Source: Lucinisca nassula
Lineage: Eukaryota > Mollusca > Bivalvia > Lucinida > Lucinidae
Assembly: GCA_963580285.1 (NCBI GenBank)
Contig: OY757011.1
Location: forward strand, 114,734,766 to 114,798,765
Direction: 5' to 3'
DNA: 64,000 nt
This document shows positions 33,440 through 44,598 of this stretch, piece after piece (the stretch's first letter is position 1; each line of letters begins with the position of its first letter). Both the position numbers and the translations under genes were made by a program. The notes below the pieces were generated by a model. The model had not been told where the DNA came from. It made no database searches and saw only the letters and a program-made list of their open reading frames with translations.

Positions 33440-35560
33440 AAGATAAACGTGGAAAGTTCCCGCTTGAAGGACACCAAGTCGGGAGCCTCAGCAATAGATG
33501 CTGGCAGAGAATTTCAAATAGGGATAGTACGGGGGAAGAAACTGTACTTGTAGGCATCAGTCCCGGATGATATTTGTCGTAATTGAGCTGGTCCGTGCTG
33601 ATGCTGGAGTGACATAGGAAGTGGTTGGTATATCGACCAGGTCATTCAGTATCTTCTAAAGCAGGGTAAGCTGGATCTTGATCCTTCTGCTTTCAAGGGT
33701 TTCCCAATGTAGTTCCTCCGTGACGCTACTCATATTTCAGTATCGGTTAGTTACATATCTGGCGGAGCGGCGCTGTACAACCATTTCTATCTTCCTCCTC
33801 CCTTGGTCTGTATGTGGACTCCATACTGAAGCACAATACTCGACGTTCGGTCGCACCAGTGTGAAGTAGGCTGAGGCTTTGGTCTCTCTGTAACTCACTC
33901 TGAGATTTCGAGGAGATTTCTTTGCAGGAAGCCAATCATGTTGTTGCCTTTCATCGCAATCCGGTCGCTGTGTTGGTTCCAGGAAAGATTGGGTGAACTG
34001 TCTACGCCTAAATACTTTGACTGTGTTTCTGCCTCTAACTTCTGCCTCTTCAGACTGTAGTCAAAGAGGACTGGTGATCTTGATCGGGTGATCCGTAGGA
34101 CGCTGCACTCATCGCTGCACGATGCCCCAGGTTTCCTTCCATTTTGCCAGTTCCTTCAAGTCTTCCTGGAGTTGTTGGGAATCGTCAGTTGACTTCACAG
34201 TCCTATATATGATGCAATCGGTATTAGAAGTGACCGTCTCCTGCAGGTCATTGATGAACATCAGAAACAGCAGCGGCCCGAGGACGGTGCCTTGAGGCAC
34301 CCCGCTTACGAATGACACCTTGTCTGAAGTGGCTCCGTCGACGACGACCTGTTGATTTCTGTTGTTAAGGAATGATCTGATCCGGTTGTAGGTGGGTCCT
34401 CTGATGCCATAGTGGTGAATCTTTGCCAACAGCCGTTGATGAGGCACTCGGTCGAAGGCCTTGGAAAAGTAGAGAATGATCATGTCTGTCTGCCTTCCTC
34501 CGTCGAAGGCCTCCGCGAGCTCATGTACAAGGGTCACGAGTTGAGTTTCGCAGCTGCGACGTGATAGGAATCCGTGCTCGCAATCCGTGAGTATATCGTG
34601 CTTCTCTAGGTGTTTCAGGATATTAGATTAATGATGTGCTCCTGAACTTTGCAACATAGGCTCGTCAGTGACATTGGGTGGTAGTTGCTGACCTTGAAAC
34701 GGTCCCTCTTCTTGAAAATGGCTGACACGTTTGCAGATCGCCAATCAAATGGAACAGTGCCCGAGTCTAGGGACTTCCGGAAGAGTTCTGTTAGTAGCGG
34801 AGATATCTCGTCTGCGAGTTCTTTCAGGATCCTTGCTGGAATCATGTCAGGTCCACAGGCTTTGTTAGGGTTAATCTTCGTTAAAAGCTTTGCAACACCT
34901 TCTTCTGTAACCAAGATGACTGGCATTGATTCGCAAAGTTCTCCTTTTGGCTGTGGTATGTTGGTGGTATCTTCATGTGTAAATGTCGACTCGTACTGTT
35001 TATTGGGAATATTGGCCTTGTCTTTGGGATCTGCATGCATCTTTCCATTGTCTTTCAGTGGTGCAACTCCACAATTGTACTTCCTGAGAGATTATATGAA
35101 CGACCAGAATCTCTTCTGCTTCCCGTGGCTCTGTTCACTTCCGGGGTCCCCAATCTCGATCAGGTTTTCAACGTGTCTCCAGTATACCTGTCTCTCTGCT
35201 TTCTGGACTCTGGCATGCATCTGTTTGTAGTTTGAAACATCTTTCTCATGGTGGCTGACCCTCTGCTTCTTGAAAAGTTTGTTCCTTTTCCGGTAGAGGG
35301 ACTTGATCTGCTTATCAATCCATGGCTACCTGGTCTTGTTGCCTCTCACCAACTTCTGAGAGATTTACATTTCCCATAGCTCATGGATCTTACGCTTGAA
35401 GTCTGTCCATAGTGAGTTTATGTCTGAATCTGGAGATGCAGCCTTGTGCAAAAACTCTGGGGTATAGTCACGTGATTCTCTTCTGAATCCATCGTAATCA
35501 ACCTTTTTATATTGGATTATCTTCCGAATATCTTTCAATGCCCCCACCAGAGGCATACTA
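33440..35560 (-). pseudogene. CR1-like non-LTR retrotransposon (second family), minus strand
   Basis: Read from 35560 down: DFKRKIHELWE; then INPNKACGPDMIPARILKEL and FDWRSANVSAIFKKRDRFKV (RT domains 1-2); ILYFSKAFDRVPHQRLLAKI; then SGVPQGTVLGPLLFLMFIND. The catalytic box is damaged: the sequence runs VTSNTDCIIYRTVKS, so the loop carrying the expected x-A-D-D motif is partly deleted and one Asp remains. 33747-33935 continues the C-terminal region. Frames are broken and the 5' part (endonuclease) is missing. It is distinct from the LINE at 22085 and 36350. Confidence 0.88.
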
Positions 35561-35575
35561 CAAATGAGAAATGAT

Positions 35576-35886
35576 TGATTTGATTGTTTGTATTAGAGTT
35601 TAATAGCCCAGTCAACACTATTTAGGTCATTTTGAGCTGGTCAGTTTACCTATCCACACTTTTCCTGGGCAGGCTTATACGTAAGCGGTTAAAAAGTACA
35701 TTGAATATTCTTTCGCCAGAAACTGGCAACTGCCCTTTTTGAATCAGCGGAAGGGACAGAATGACCGTAAAAAAGATTTCATGGTCAATCTCATCGACAG
35801 AATTTTCCGACCCCAGCAGGTATCGAACCCGCGTCCTCCTAATAACCAGTCAGACGCGCATCCGACTTAGCTACCGAGGCCGGCGA
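35576..35886 (-). mobile_element. SINE-T copy 4, full-length reference copy
   Basis: On the minus strand the tRNA-like head reads 'ggcctcggtagctaagtcgg' with A box TAGCTAAGTCGG and B box GGTTCGATACC (about 35822-35832 on the plus strand). The body and the tail 'tgacctaaatagtgttgact' + 'gggctattaaactc' follow. At ~310 bp it is the best copy in the window and shows what is inserted in the copy at 21003. The head adjoins a 'gccggcgaaaaatta' flank. Confidence 0.9.
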
Positions 35887-36009
35887 AAAATTAGTGAGAG
35901 CAGCATGCAGGCTGTAGAGATAGGGCCTATAACTGGTCAAAGTTGGTGACGGACAGAAGACCCACTATACTATAAGCTCCTCATGAGCCTTGGACAGGTG
36001 AGCTTAAAA

Positions 36010-36248
36010 CAAGCGGTATCCTCTCTGATAGTACATGTTTTCAGCTTCCTCGTTATCCTACAGAGCTCAATTCTCCGCCCAGTTCTCTCTTTTTGGCATA
36101 TATAAGTGACTTCCCAGAGCAGGTCAAATCTAAAACCACACATTTTGTAGACGATACAAAGACAATTACTTCAATATGTGAGGGCAGCAGCTTGCAAACA
36201 GACCGTGTCATGCTGGAACTATGAGAAAAGGCCTGGGAAATGGACATC
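36010..36248 (+). pseudogene. RT fragment of a third non-LTR element
   Basis: A frame with FLAYISDFPEQVKSKTTHFV, DDTKTITSICEGSSL and a stop after RVMLEL corresponds to the RT catalytic palm (H-F-V-D-D). It is preceded by a distorted PQ.SIL.PVL motif. Only about 80 codons survive. A 'cttggacaggtgagcttaaa' repeat terminus lies just before it. Confidence 0.7.
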
Positions 36249-36349
36249 TGTTCCGGTCTATTTTTTTGTTATAGTTTGTCTTTGAATGTGTGTATCGCTT
36301 ATATCTTTTTGTTTTTGATAGCCAATTGGCCATTTGCCATTGACTGCAA

Positions 36350-37708
36350 AATCGGCCCCTTTCATGGAAAATAGTGTTGTATCCTCGCCGGGAGTGATCA
36401 CATTACTTAAAGCTTGAACCCGTCTTAAGCTTTGGGGCGTGATGAGCTTCATCCTAGAGTTCTGAAGGAACTAGCAAACGAGTTATGTCCAGTTTTTGCT
36501 GATCCTTTCCAACAATCTCTCGATACGGGTGCAATCCCAAAAGAATGGCTCCTAGCAAATATCTGCCCACTTTTCAAAAAAGGAGACAGGGCGCTTGCTC
36601 GTAATTATCGCCCTGTGTCACTGACCTGTGTTCTATGTAAATTGCTTGAACACATAGTCTCCTAAAACACCATGGCCCACTTGGATGAACATAATCTTTT
36701 GTCAGACAGACAACATGCATTTAAAAAGGCATAGTTGCGAAACTCAGTTGAGCACGGTTATTAATGACTGGGCAAAAATCTTGGACACAGAGGGACATAT
36801 GGACACATTTATTTTGGACTTCGAGAAGGCTTTTGACACCCCACCTCATGAACTACTTAAATCCAAATTATTTGGTTATGGAATTGGGGGGGGGGGAGAG
36901 ACTCAAATGAATAGATTCCTTTTTTTGCTACAGAAAACAGCGTGTTGTTGTCAATGGTAAATCTTCAGTATGGGTGCTAGTTTTATCTGGGGTCCCACAG
37001 GGGACTGTTCTTGGTCCGCTGCTATTCTCCCTGTACATTAATGATATTTCCACTGACATTGACTCAAAAATAAGACTGTTCACAGACGACTGTGTTTGCT
37101 ATCGAGAAATTAGAGATACAGAGGACTCAATGAAACTTCAGAAGGATAAAGATAGATTAGGATGTTGGGCACGAAAATGGGGCATGAGATTTCAGCCCGT
37201 TAAATGCAATATTATGCCGATAACTAGGAAGAGAACAAATAAAATTGAGGCATCATACACCTAAGAGGGAACGGTCCTCGAAAATGTGAATTCCATTAAA
37301 TACCTTGGTGTGACAATCACACACGATTTGAGATGGAATACACACATTAGCAACATGTGTACAAAGGCGAATAAAATACTTAGGTTCCTGAGGCGAAATC
37401 TTCATCAGTGTCCTCAGGATGTGAAAGAGACAGCATATAAAGGACTTCTTCGCCCAATCTTGGAATATGGTAGTTGCATCTGGCATCCAAGTGGAGTGGT
37501 CCTTAATGAAGAAATTGAAAAGTTCAGAATAGAGCTGCTATATTTTTAACAAGCAATTACTGCTTTGAAATTGCAGCATGACTGGAATTCTATGGAAATT
37601 AAGATGGGAGTCTCTCAAGAAAAGGAGAAGAGACAGTATATAGGCTCATACTCTTATACAAAGGTCTAAAGAGTGCTGCCAGCATTCCCACAGATGACCT
37701 TCTCCCAA
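36350..37708 (+). pseudogene. CR1-like LINE copy 2, main part
   Basis: Plus-strand RT in pieces: ELHPRVLKELANELCPVFAD, NICPLFKKGDRALARNYRPV, then FILDFEKAFDTPPHELLKSK (broken by a run of eleven Gs near 36886), VLSGVPQGTVLGPLLFSLYI, LFTDDCVCYREI (catalytic Asp pair kept), and IKYLGVTITHDLRWNTHISN to PILEYGSCIWHPSG. Stops at 36663 and 37262 and frameshifts disable it. It matches the copy at 22085. It is cut off at 37708 by a C run; its continuation is at 38278-38370 and 42866-43022. Confidence 0.92.
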
Positions 37709-38277
37709 CTCCCCCCCCCCCCCCCCCCCGGTATCCGACAAAACATAGAAAGACAAAAGGAAGAACCGACATAATATAGACGCGTCATGAGGCAGAAGCG
37801 ACCATTAATAGAAAGGCAATTAGTAGAACGACAAAAGAAAGAAAGTTATCTACCTTTTGTCGCACCCGACCAGTATTGCAGCAAACAATCATTTAGGCGT
37901 CCGCTTGCGGTTATCATGACTATTGTAACATTGGTTGTGATACAAAGTACCTGTATTGTTGTTTTTATTAAAATAAAATGAGTTAAGAGTACCTGTATAC
38001 TACTATGTGTACACTTTTTTCATTCATTCCTGCCATTTACGTTATTGACGTGAAAACCGTTATTTTACTGGCCATTTAGACCTAGTATTGAATAGTTATG
38101 AAGGCTTTTTGCACATGTACAATATTGACAAATATAAAGACAGTAAAATTTATTGGAAATGTGTACGCTATCCGGAATGCTGAGGAAGAGCTATTTCAAA
38201 CAAGGATGGAAATGGTCAGCCTGCTGATGCTGCTCCGACTCGGATCAGTATATAATCGCTAGAGACTGTATAAAGCA
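37709..38277 (+). other. Insertion in LINE copy 2 with a small membrane-protein-like ORF
   Basis: It begins with about 21 Cs. An open frame at 37787-37981 (64 codons) starts MRQKRPLIERQLVERQKKES and has a basic N-terminal half. One hydrophobic stretch follows, LAVIMTIVTLVVIQSTCIVV, then FIKIK and TGA. The layout is that of a single-pass membrane protein or the N-terminal part of a type II protein. I recognise no family. It could be a captured exon or chance; there is no matching splice donor at its end. The rest of the insert shows nothing. Confidence 0.35.
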
Positions 38278-38370
38278 CCATTCAATTGCGTTTCAGATCC
38301 TTACTGCAGGATCTGACATTAATATAGAATCGTATATAGAATCGTGTTTTCCCCGAACCATTACTCAGGG
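38278..38370 (+). pseudogene. LINE copy 2, middle piece
   Basis: 'ttactgcaggatctgacatt' and 'ttttccccgaaccattactc' align with 'ttactgcaaaaactgacatt' and 'cttcccccgaactattagag' at 23620-23690 in LINE copy 1. It is the continuation of the LINE cut at 37708. Confidence 0.7.
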
Positions 38371-38559
38371 GTCAGTATAAAACGCAGCACTTTAGTCGTT
38401 AGTGCAGCTATATTAAAAATATAGGAAAATGCAGCCAATAATGAAATCATAGGTAATGCAGCTATTATAGAAAACGGTATAAAATGCAGCCGCATATGCA
38501 GCCAATATATAATATATAGTGTAGTTATCACTTTTCAGTTAAAAAAATATCTTATTATT

Positions 38560-39060
38560 TTTCAAACATCTGCTCAAAACATAGATTGTGAGAACCGCCT
38601 CGGCAAGGCTGTTCTAACCAGTACCCACAATCTATGTTTTTGAGCAGAAATATGAAGACAAACGTATACCCCTGAAAACAATATTTAGCTATATAAATGT
38701 TGGGTTTAAGGGGATCAAAATTAAATAGGTGTGTTCTTGTTATGTCTTGATGAACCTGGGACTTTCCATCTTTGTGTTGTTAGAATAAAGATCGCGTATT
38801 AAACTGATGTTAAAATGTTTCTTTGTCTCATTGTGTGCCTCACGTGAGCAAGTTCTCGAAATGCCCCCCCCCCCCCCCCACACCACCACCACCAACACAC
38901 TAAGCCCCACTTTATATAGAGCAACTGGGGTTTAGTGGAGGGGTACATTATTTTTCTTATATCTGCTTTTAGACAGGTGGTTTCTAACGCGCACCACAAC
39001 CTATGTTTGCAGTATAAAGAACAAAAAAGCACAATGTCGCAAGGGTTTGTTATCGTAATG
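38560..39060. mobile_element. PAL palindromic element plus a PAL half
   Basis: The core at 38570-38655 pairs 'ctcaaaacatagattgtg' with 'cacaatctatgtttttgag'. 'tagctatataaatgttgggt' + 'ttaagggg' follows. A second partial right half is at 38890-39045 ('agccccactttatatagagc', 'ttatcgtaatgg'). A C run at 38864-38878 is simple sequence. Confidence 0.6.
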
Positions 39061-39083
39061 GTATGTTCGTTTGTTTATGTTTG

Positions 39084-39356
39084 TTTAATTTGAGGTTTAA
39101 CGCTCCCATCAACACTGTATAGGTCATTTTGGAGATGGTGCTTCCAGTTTTGTGGGACTTTTGCCTGACAGTGAGATGAAATGTCATTCCAAGCCCTGCC
39201 GCCCAATGAAACCAATAGGCCGGGTTTATAAGCACCCCTTTGCCTGGGCAGGCTTAGATCCTGTAAGTAGTTTACCAGTACTCCGGTTTCAGCTCTGTAT
39301 GGATCATGCAGCCGATCTATTTTTTCAAGCCCCGATGGGCGGGGGTCGAGCGTAAT
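39084..39356 (-). mobile_element. SINE-V copy 7
   Basis: The reverse-complement tail 'ttgaggtttaacgctcccat', core and 'gccccgatgggcggg' end are present. The core 'tgagatgaaatgtcattcca' is slightly diverged. Confidence 0.8.
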
Positions 39357-39393
39357 GGTATGTAACGTCAAACAAGAATCCTCTCAAACCGGA

Positions 39394-39715
39394 CGTTTTG
39401 TTTGTTTGATTTGAAGTTTAACGTCCCCGTCAACACTGTAAAGGTCATTTTGGAGGCGTTGCTTCCAATTTTGTGGGACTTTTACCCGACACTGAGATGA
39501 AATGACATCTCAAGCCATTTGTCACCCAATGAAACCAATAGGGTTTATTAGCATGGACGGTCCCGCCTCGCATCGAGGTTCCTGGACAGGCTTAGATCCT
39601 CTAAGCGGTTTACCAGCACTAGTGTGCGGGCTTGATTCAGCTCTGCGTGGAAGCATCATGCAGCCCATATATTTCTTCAAGCCCCTATGGGCGGGGGCCG
39701 CTCAGATCGGACGTG
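39394..39715 (-). mobile_element. SINE-V copy 8
   Basis: Full-length minus-strand copy 40 bp after copy 7, in the same orientation. It runs from '(t)ttgatttgaagtttaacg' to 'aagcccctatgggcgggggc'. Each copy has its own start and tail, so they are separate insertions. Confidence 0.82.
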
Positions 39716-39839
39716 TCTAAGACATAGAAAAGAACAAAATAAAGAGAGCATATAAACTTCACTTTAGCTTGTAAATACAAAAATGCATAATTTGAGAAAA
39801 AAAACCTAACAGTTACATTTGAGCAATCACACAAGATTA

Positions 39840-40175
39840 TATCCTCTAAGCGGTTTGCCAGTACTCGTTTGCAGATGGTGCCAGCTCTACTTTGATGCAT
39901 CATGCAGTCCCATTCAGTTCTTCAAGCCCCTACCGGTATTTTATTAACCCATTTGTACCGGAAACCCCAAAACGGGTATTTGGCAAACACTGTAGGCCCA
40001 GCTCAGATGCCGCAGAATGTGGCCTCTGATCTGGCCTACACTGTTTGCAAAAAAGTTCAGCCATTTTTCTAATAAATTTTGAAGAAAACACAACCTGACA
40101 CCCCTGAAGTTTTAAATGTCCTCTTGCTATATATATAAGAAGGAAGATTCCATTTGGTACCAAAAGGATTAAAGT
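39840..40175. mobile_element. SINE-V piece and MITE-A
   Basis: 39845-39935 is a minus-strand SINE-V 5' piece ('cctctaagcggtttgccagt', 'ttcttcaagcccctac'). 39945-40172 is MITE-A: 'ttaacccatttgtaccggaa', a core with 'tgccgcagaatgtggcctct', and the end 'ccatttggtaccaaaaggat'+taa. The next 500 bp (40176-40680) are AT-rich and unrecognised. Confidence 0.65.
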
Positions 40176-40682
40176 TGTAAATACAATATATACAAATATA
40201 TACATGTATAATTTGAGTTAATCTGTATCTCTCAATGCATTGGTCAGTTATAAATTTATATTGGATTCTTCACCGTTTATTACAAAACCTCTTGGTTATG
40301 AGCAGTATACTGTTCACACATATCCCCAACGGTGTGAAAGACAGAAGTTTACCTTTCCTAATCTGTGGGTTGTTTTAACAAGAACACTGAATAGAGAGTT
40401 TTAATAGTTTTGGTAATGTGCAGTTCTGATTTCTTCAGATATTTAAGCAGATAATTTTGGCAAAATTGAATATGATATAAAGCAGCATTAAGCTCATACT
40501 GTAATCATTAATGTGATTTTTATTGCCTTTAATTAATAATGAAAATAGAAATGCAAGATAACATGAGAATCAGGAAAGTTAAAGACAAGAGAGAGTTACG
40601 AAATACCTTCTAGCAAGAAGCAAAAAAGACACAATACACATAGACTAAGAATTTAAATCAATCTTGCCAACAAAATTTTATT

Positions 40683-41175
40683 CACCAATTCCATTATTAG
40701 GACCACCCCGCTAATAAGACCACCTTTTAGAAGTCTGGAAAGTGGTCTTAACAGCGGAATTTCAGTGTATTTCAGATGAAAATTTCGGATATTTTTTCAT
40801 ATATCTGCTGAAAACATAGATTGTGGGAACTCGTTAGAACCGCCTCAGCTTTAATGTTATTAAAAGTTTGAATGAATTAACAAAATGAATGAATGAATGA
40901 ATATTTCGTTAAAATAAATGAACAGACAGACAGACTGAACCTTTTTTTAAAGAAAACGCATATGAGGTCTTCAAGGGTGATGAATACCCCTCTTAACCCT
41001 TCTTTATTAAGAGAAAAATGGGGTTTAGAACCGCCTTAGTCTTAATGCTATTAAAAGTTTGAATGAATTAACAAAATGAATGAATGAATATTTCGTTAAA
41101 GAAAACGCATATGAGGTCTTCAATGGTGATGAAAACCCCTCCTAACCCTTCTTTATTAAGAGAAAAATGGGGTTT
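40683..41175. repeat. MITE relic and local tandem duplication
   Basis: 40683-40780 has 'ccattattaggaccaccccg' with inverted 'agtggtctta'. From about 40838 a unit with 'ttattaaaagtttgaatgaa', '(aatg)n' and 'gaaaacgcatatgaggtctt' ending 'aagagaaaaatggggttta' is repeated at 41027-41175. The first copy has about 43 bp more than the second. The unit boundary coincides with a PAL-like 'gaaccgcct' end. Confidence 0.6.
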
Positions 41176-41199
41176 ACAAGGATTTCATTAATTTCCCTA

Positions 41200-42560
41200 G
41201 TTTGGTTCGAAAACATAATTTGTGGGTACTCGTTAGAACCGCCTCATTCTAACGAGCAACAACAATCTATATTTTGACAAGACATAAGAAAAGTTTCATA
41301 TGAAAAATGGTAGATTTGTTCCATTAAAGCGCTAGGGTGTTTTGTCCCAATGTACCTAGAAAATTTGATTTGATTATAAATATTTTTGAAATATTATAAA
41401 TCACAATAAAACTCAGGTGCCAAAATCAGGCCCATTTTCCCTTTCAGTACCATTTAAGTAAAAGGTGTGCTAACCCTATTTCATTTAAATTTATGAGGTA
41501 ATTGATAGACACACTTAATAATGTATCTTGTTAACACTTAATAAAGTACACTGTATCTAACTTTAAACACCTGACTGCAGGTAAGTGTGGATGACAACTA
41601 AAAGAAGCCTGTTTATTACCTGTGCATACTTTTATCAGAACATTATAACAGATAAATAGATTAACTTTTGAAGCATAATAATTCAATCAGTTATGACTTG
41701 TATGGTTACCTGTGTAATAGGGGTCGGACAGTAAAATAAAATAAGTACAATAACATTAACATAATATATATAAAGTACCACAAATAAGAAAGAAAACACC
41801 ATTTCATATCTAGGAGTGTCAATATGGACTATTTATGGATGTAATAATGAAAAATTACAGGATGAAACAAAATGATATTTTTTATTATTTTTATTATTTC
41901 TGCTTAATATTTTCTAAACAAAGTGTGGCTTACAGGGGTATTCATCACATAGACCTGTCATCCAGATGAAGCCTTAAAAATTACATTATATATTTTATAT
42001 CTGTAGGCATGTTTTCATATTGGCACGAAAAAGAACAACATGATAACACACCCATGCGGATTGGTGCATTTTTAAACATCTCCAAAATGGCCCTTTTTCT
42101 GATTTAATAAAAGAAAATTAAACAAAGTTATTAGAACCATCAAAGTCAAACTTCTAACGGGCCCCTTCCAACAATTAATCTTTACTTGCTTACATCAAAG
42201 TTTTTGTTAATTAAGCAATTATTGTGAGTCGATCATCTGTCCACATTTATCATTCTTCCCCTCTTTTGTCAGTAAAACAAAACATTTCACCATCATACAC
42301 ATGAAAATATGCGTTTTCAAGTATATTGAAAAATTTACCCCCGCCTCCCCCCCCCCAAAAAAAAAATAATAAATAAATAAAAAATAAAAAAAAAAATCTT
42401 ATATTTATTTAAATTTCTGTACTAACATAGATTGTAGGTACCTAGTTAGTACAGCCTTAACAAGTACCCACAGTTTATGTTTTTGAGCAGAAATAACAAA
42501 AATAATGTTTAAACACACAATCTATGTTTTGGAGCAAAAATAAGATAATATATATCCCAG
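41200..42560. repeat. PAL fragments (41203-41290 and 42415-42530)
   Basis: 'aaacataatttgtgggtact' + 'cgttagaaccgcctc' with a shortened mirrored arm is at 41209-41280. 'aacatagattgtaggtacct' with 'aagtacccacagtttatgtt' is at 42424-42482. The intervening ~1.1 kb is AT-rich and unrecognised. Confidence 0.55.
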
Positions 42561-42865
42561 TTGTACTACATACAAGTGGGGTTTAAGGGGCTCATAATTA
42601 TATAGGCATACATATATTTTCTGATGTTAATTTATAACACAAGTGTTATTTGTATCCTAATGAAAAATGCGATAATAATGAAAAAAACAACAACAGAATA
42701 GCAAGCATTTCGTAGTAGACTTAAGTCAAACTTTTTTTGTTCAACAATTTCAAACTTTAAAAAATCACAGGACTTGGTAAATTTTAGGGCAATATGTATT
42801 CTCCTGCTCTTGGATTCAGTCTGTATTTACACTATAGATATATTATATATTAGCTGCATATGCAG

Positions 42866-43022
42866 CTGCATCCCGATTCGATTATTTCGACAGCTGGAGG
42901 TGCTGATAACTGTGTAGCTAAGTTTACCTCTTTGGTTAGAGCTAGGGACTAACTTCCCATATCACAGGTCCTGGTGTATGAGTGTCATTTGAATGTCACC
43001 AGTAACTATTCTGATTCTGATA
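42866..43022 (+). pseudogene. LINE copy 2, 3' end
   Basis: A frame reading PDSIIST.GGADNCVAKFTSL then VRARD and a stop, followed by 'cacaggtcctggtgtatgag' and the terminal 'attctgattctgat' repeat, equals the 3' end of the copies at 23700-23850 and 25440-25615. It lies 4.5 kb from the upstream piece because of the inserts. Confidence 0.85.
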
Positions 43023-43425
43023 CACTGTATTCAATCCACTGCTGTAGTGAGAATAGTTACGGTACGCACTCCTTCGGTGATTCGTTGTACTAGCTCCAAG
43101 TACCATGAGTACCGGTCGTTAGTATCGTAGGCCGCGAATTATGAATTTGATCAGCATCAACAACAAGCCAAGCAAAACTTGAGAATAAAGCTGAATATTA
43201 CCACATAAGCTTATCTGCCTTATCATATGCCTCCACCATTTATGCCTGCTTTATATAACTATGCCAAAAAGAAAAGTAACATCAATTGAGCCTGAAGATG
43301 ACGAGAGGTGTTGCTACTAGCCTACTCATTTTTTTTTCGCAAAACCATATGCATAATCAATATACAGATACACATTCCGATTTTGTTAACAAGGGACCCT
43401 GTGATTTTGTTCTGTTCTTGACACA
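43023..43425. other. Spacer, nothing recognised
   Basis: No repeat family or exon is recognised up to the target duplication of the next SINE. Confidence 0.4.
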
Positions 43426-43581
43426 GAAGCCTCCATGGTGTAGTGGTTATACTACGCACATTGTAAAGCACGGTTCGAAGGATTGATCCCGGGCTTCTCC
43501 AGACTTTCGAATGAGTTATCTTTAAACCGAGGTCCCGTCTCCGTATGACCTTAGCTGTTGGTGGGATGTAACACTTGCTTT
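43426..43581 (+). mobile_element. SINE-G copy 1 with target duplication
   Basis: The tRNA-like head 'gcctccatggtgtagtggtt' carries an A box; a B-box-like GGTTCGAAGGATTGATCC follows. Then 'tttaaaccgaggtcccgtct'. TTCTTGACACAG occurs at 43414-43425 and again at 43582-43593: a 12-bp target duplication. A second copy lies at 61951-62283. Confidence 0.85.
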
Positions 43582-43593
43582 ATTCTTGACACA

Positions 43594-43680
43594 GGCCCCT
43601 GCCTATCGGGTATTGAAGAAATAGACAGGCTGCATGATCTGGCATGATGCTTCCACGCAGAGCTGAAACCGATCAAAAGA
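43594..43680 (+). mobile_element. SINE-V copy 9, 5' fragment
   Basis: 'cccctgcctatcgggtattg' to 'cacgcagagctgaaaccgat' is the first third of SINE-V. It abuts the target duplication of SINE-G, so SINE-G probably landed at the SINE-V 5' edge. 43681-44100 is otherwise unrecognised except for a 'tcccgaaaatcgcgggagac' inverted motif at 43859. Confidence 0.7.
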
Positions 43681-44101
43681 GTTCTAGGAAACGCCAAATT
43701 CAGCATATTTTTACACCAGATTTTGCTGTTGAACGTGTAGAATTTCCGACTGTGGATTCTTTTTTATGCCACTATTTTTTTCTGCTGACCTATTTGTCAC
43801 AGTATGTAAATTACATCAAAAAGATGACACTGAGTGTTCAATGCAGACATGTTAAGTCTCCCGAAAATCGCGGGAGACTCCCGAAAAAATAGCTTTTCTC
43901 ACACCTCACGAAATTCAGGAAAAATCTCCCGGAAAAAATGAAAATTCCGTTTTGGGCGAATTTTTGAAAAGCTCCGCTTGTATTTTCGTGTGTGCAAACC
44001 AGCGGAAAAAATCCGAGTTAATCCGTGAGTAAAACTGATAATTAATGCACTGTCCAGTATTATTGAAGTATACATGCCTCTAATTCGCATTTATCCCCAT
44101 C

Positions 44102-44383
44102 ATTAAATTTAATCCACAATCGGTGTGAAAATGATGTAATCGCTCCTTAGATGTTTAGCTACATCTAACGGTAGATGTATGCATCTACTATCTCGTGCAT
44201 GGTTATGTTTTGGCGCCAAAATAGCAGATGCTTGGCGGGAAAATTAAATTTAATCCACAATCGTTGTGAAAATGATGTAATCGCTCCTTAGATGTTTAGC
44301 TACATCTAACGGTAGATGTATGCATCTACTATCTCGTGCATGGTTATGTTTTGGCGCCAAAATAGCAGATGCTTGGCGGGAAA
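44102..44383. promoter_or_regulatory. Tandem 141-bp duplication with four E2F-type sites
   Basis: Unit 1 (44102-44242) and unit 2 (44243-44383) differ at one base. Each holds the palindrome TTTTGGCGCCAAAA (44208-44221, 44349-44362) and TTGGCGGGAAAA (44232-44243, 44373-44384). Both fit the E2F/DP consensus TTTSSCGC and its inverse. Each unit also has the palindromic 'acatctaacggtagatgt'. The near identity means the duplication is recent. This arrangement suits a cell-cycle or replication promoter, but no adjacent gene is identified. Confidence 0.55.
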
Positions 44384-44598
44384 ATTCGAACGCTTTAATG
44401 TGTGTAAACACATCTATATGCTGCTGTTGGTCGGGAATTGTGGAAGGCACCGTTCCCTATCCAGCTTTATCCACAAGTGTTAAGCTATCGAAAAAAATAT
44501 TTTTTTTTTACCGGTTGCAAACATTTTTATGAAAGAAACACACCCTATTAAAATAAAACAATTAAACATTAAACATGTGCGGGGTTGCTGAGATGGGA

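Larger units (their letters stand above)
38371..42865. other. ~4.5 kb of insertions inside LINE copy 2
   Basis: A run of 'atgcagc' motifs (38390-38510) and 'gcatatgcagccaatatata' are mirrored at the right by 'tatatattagctgcatatgc' (about 42845-42864), hinting at one TIR-bounded insert. Within it are PAL copies, two minus-strand SINE-V copies, a MITE-A and a local duplication, given separately. The stretches 41290-42415 and 42500-42840 are AT-rich with nothing recognised apart from the simple A-rich run near 42350-42400. Confidence 0.5.

Noticed and set aside
40683..40780. Complete MITE with 'gaccacc' TIRs
   Set aside because: Only part of each arm is present; too decayed to define ends.
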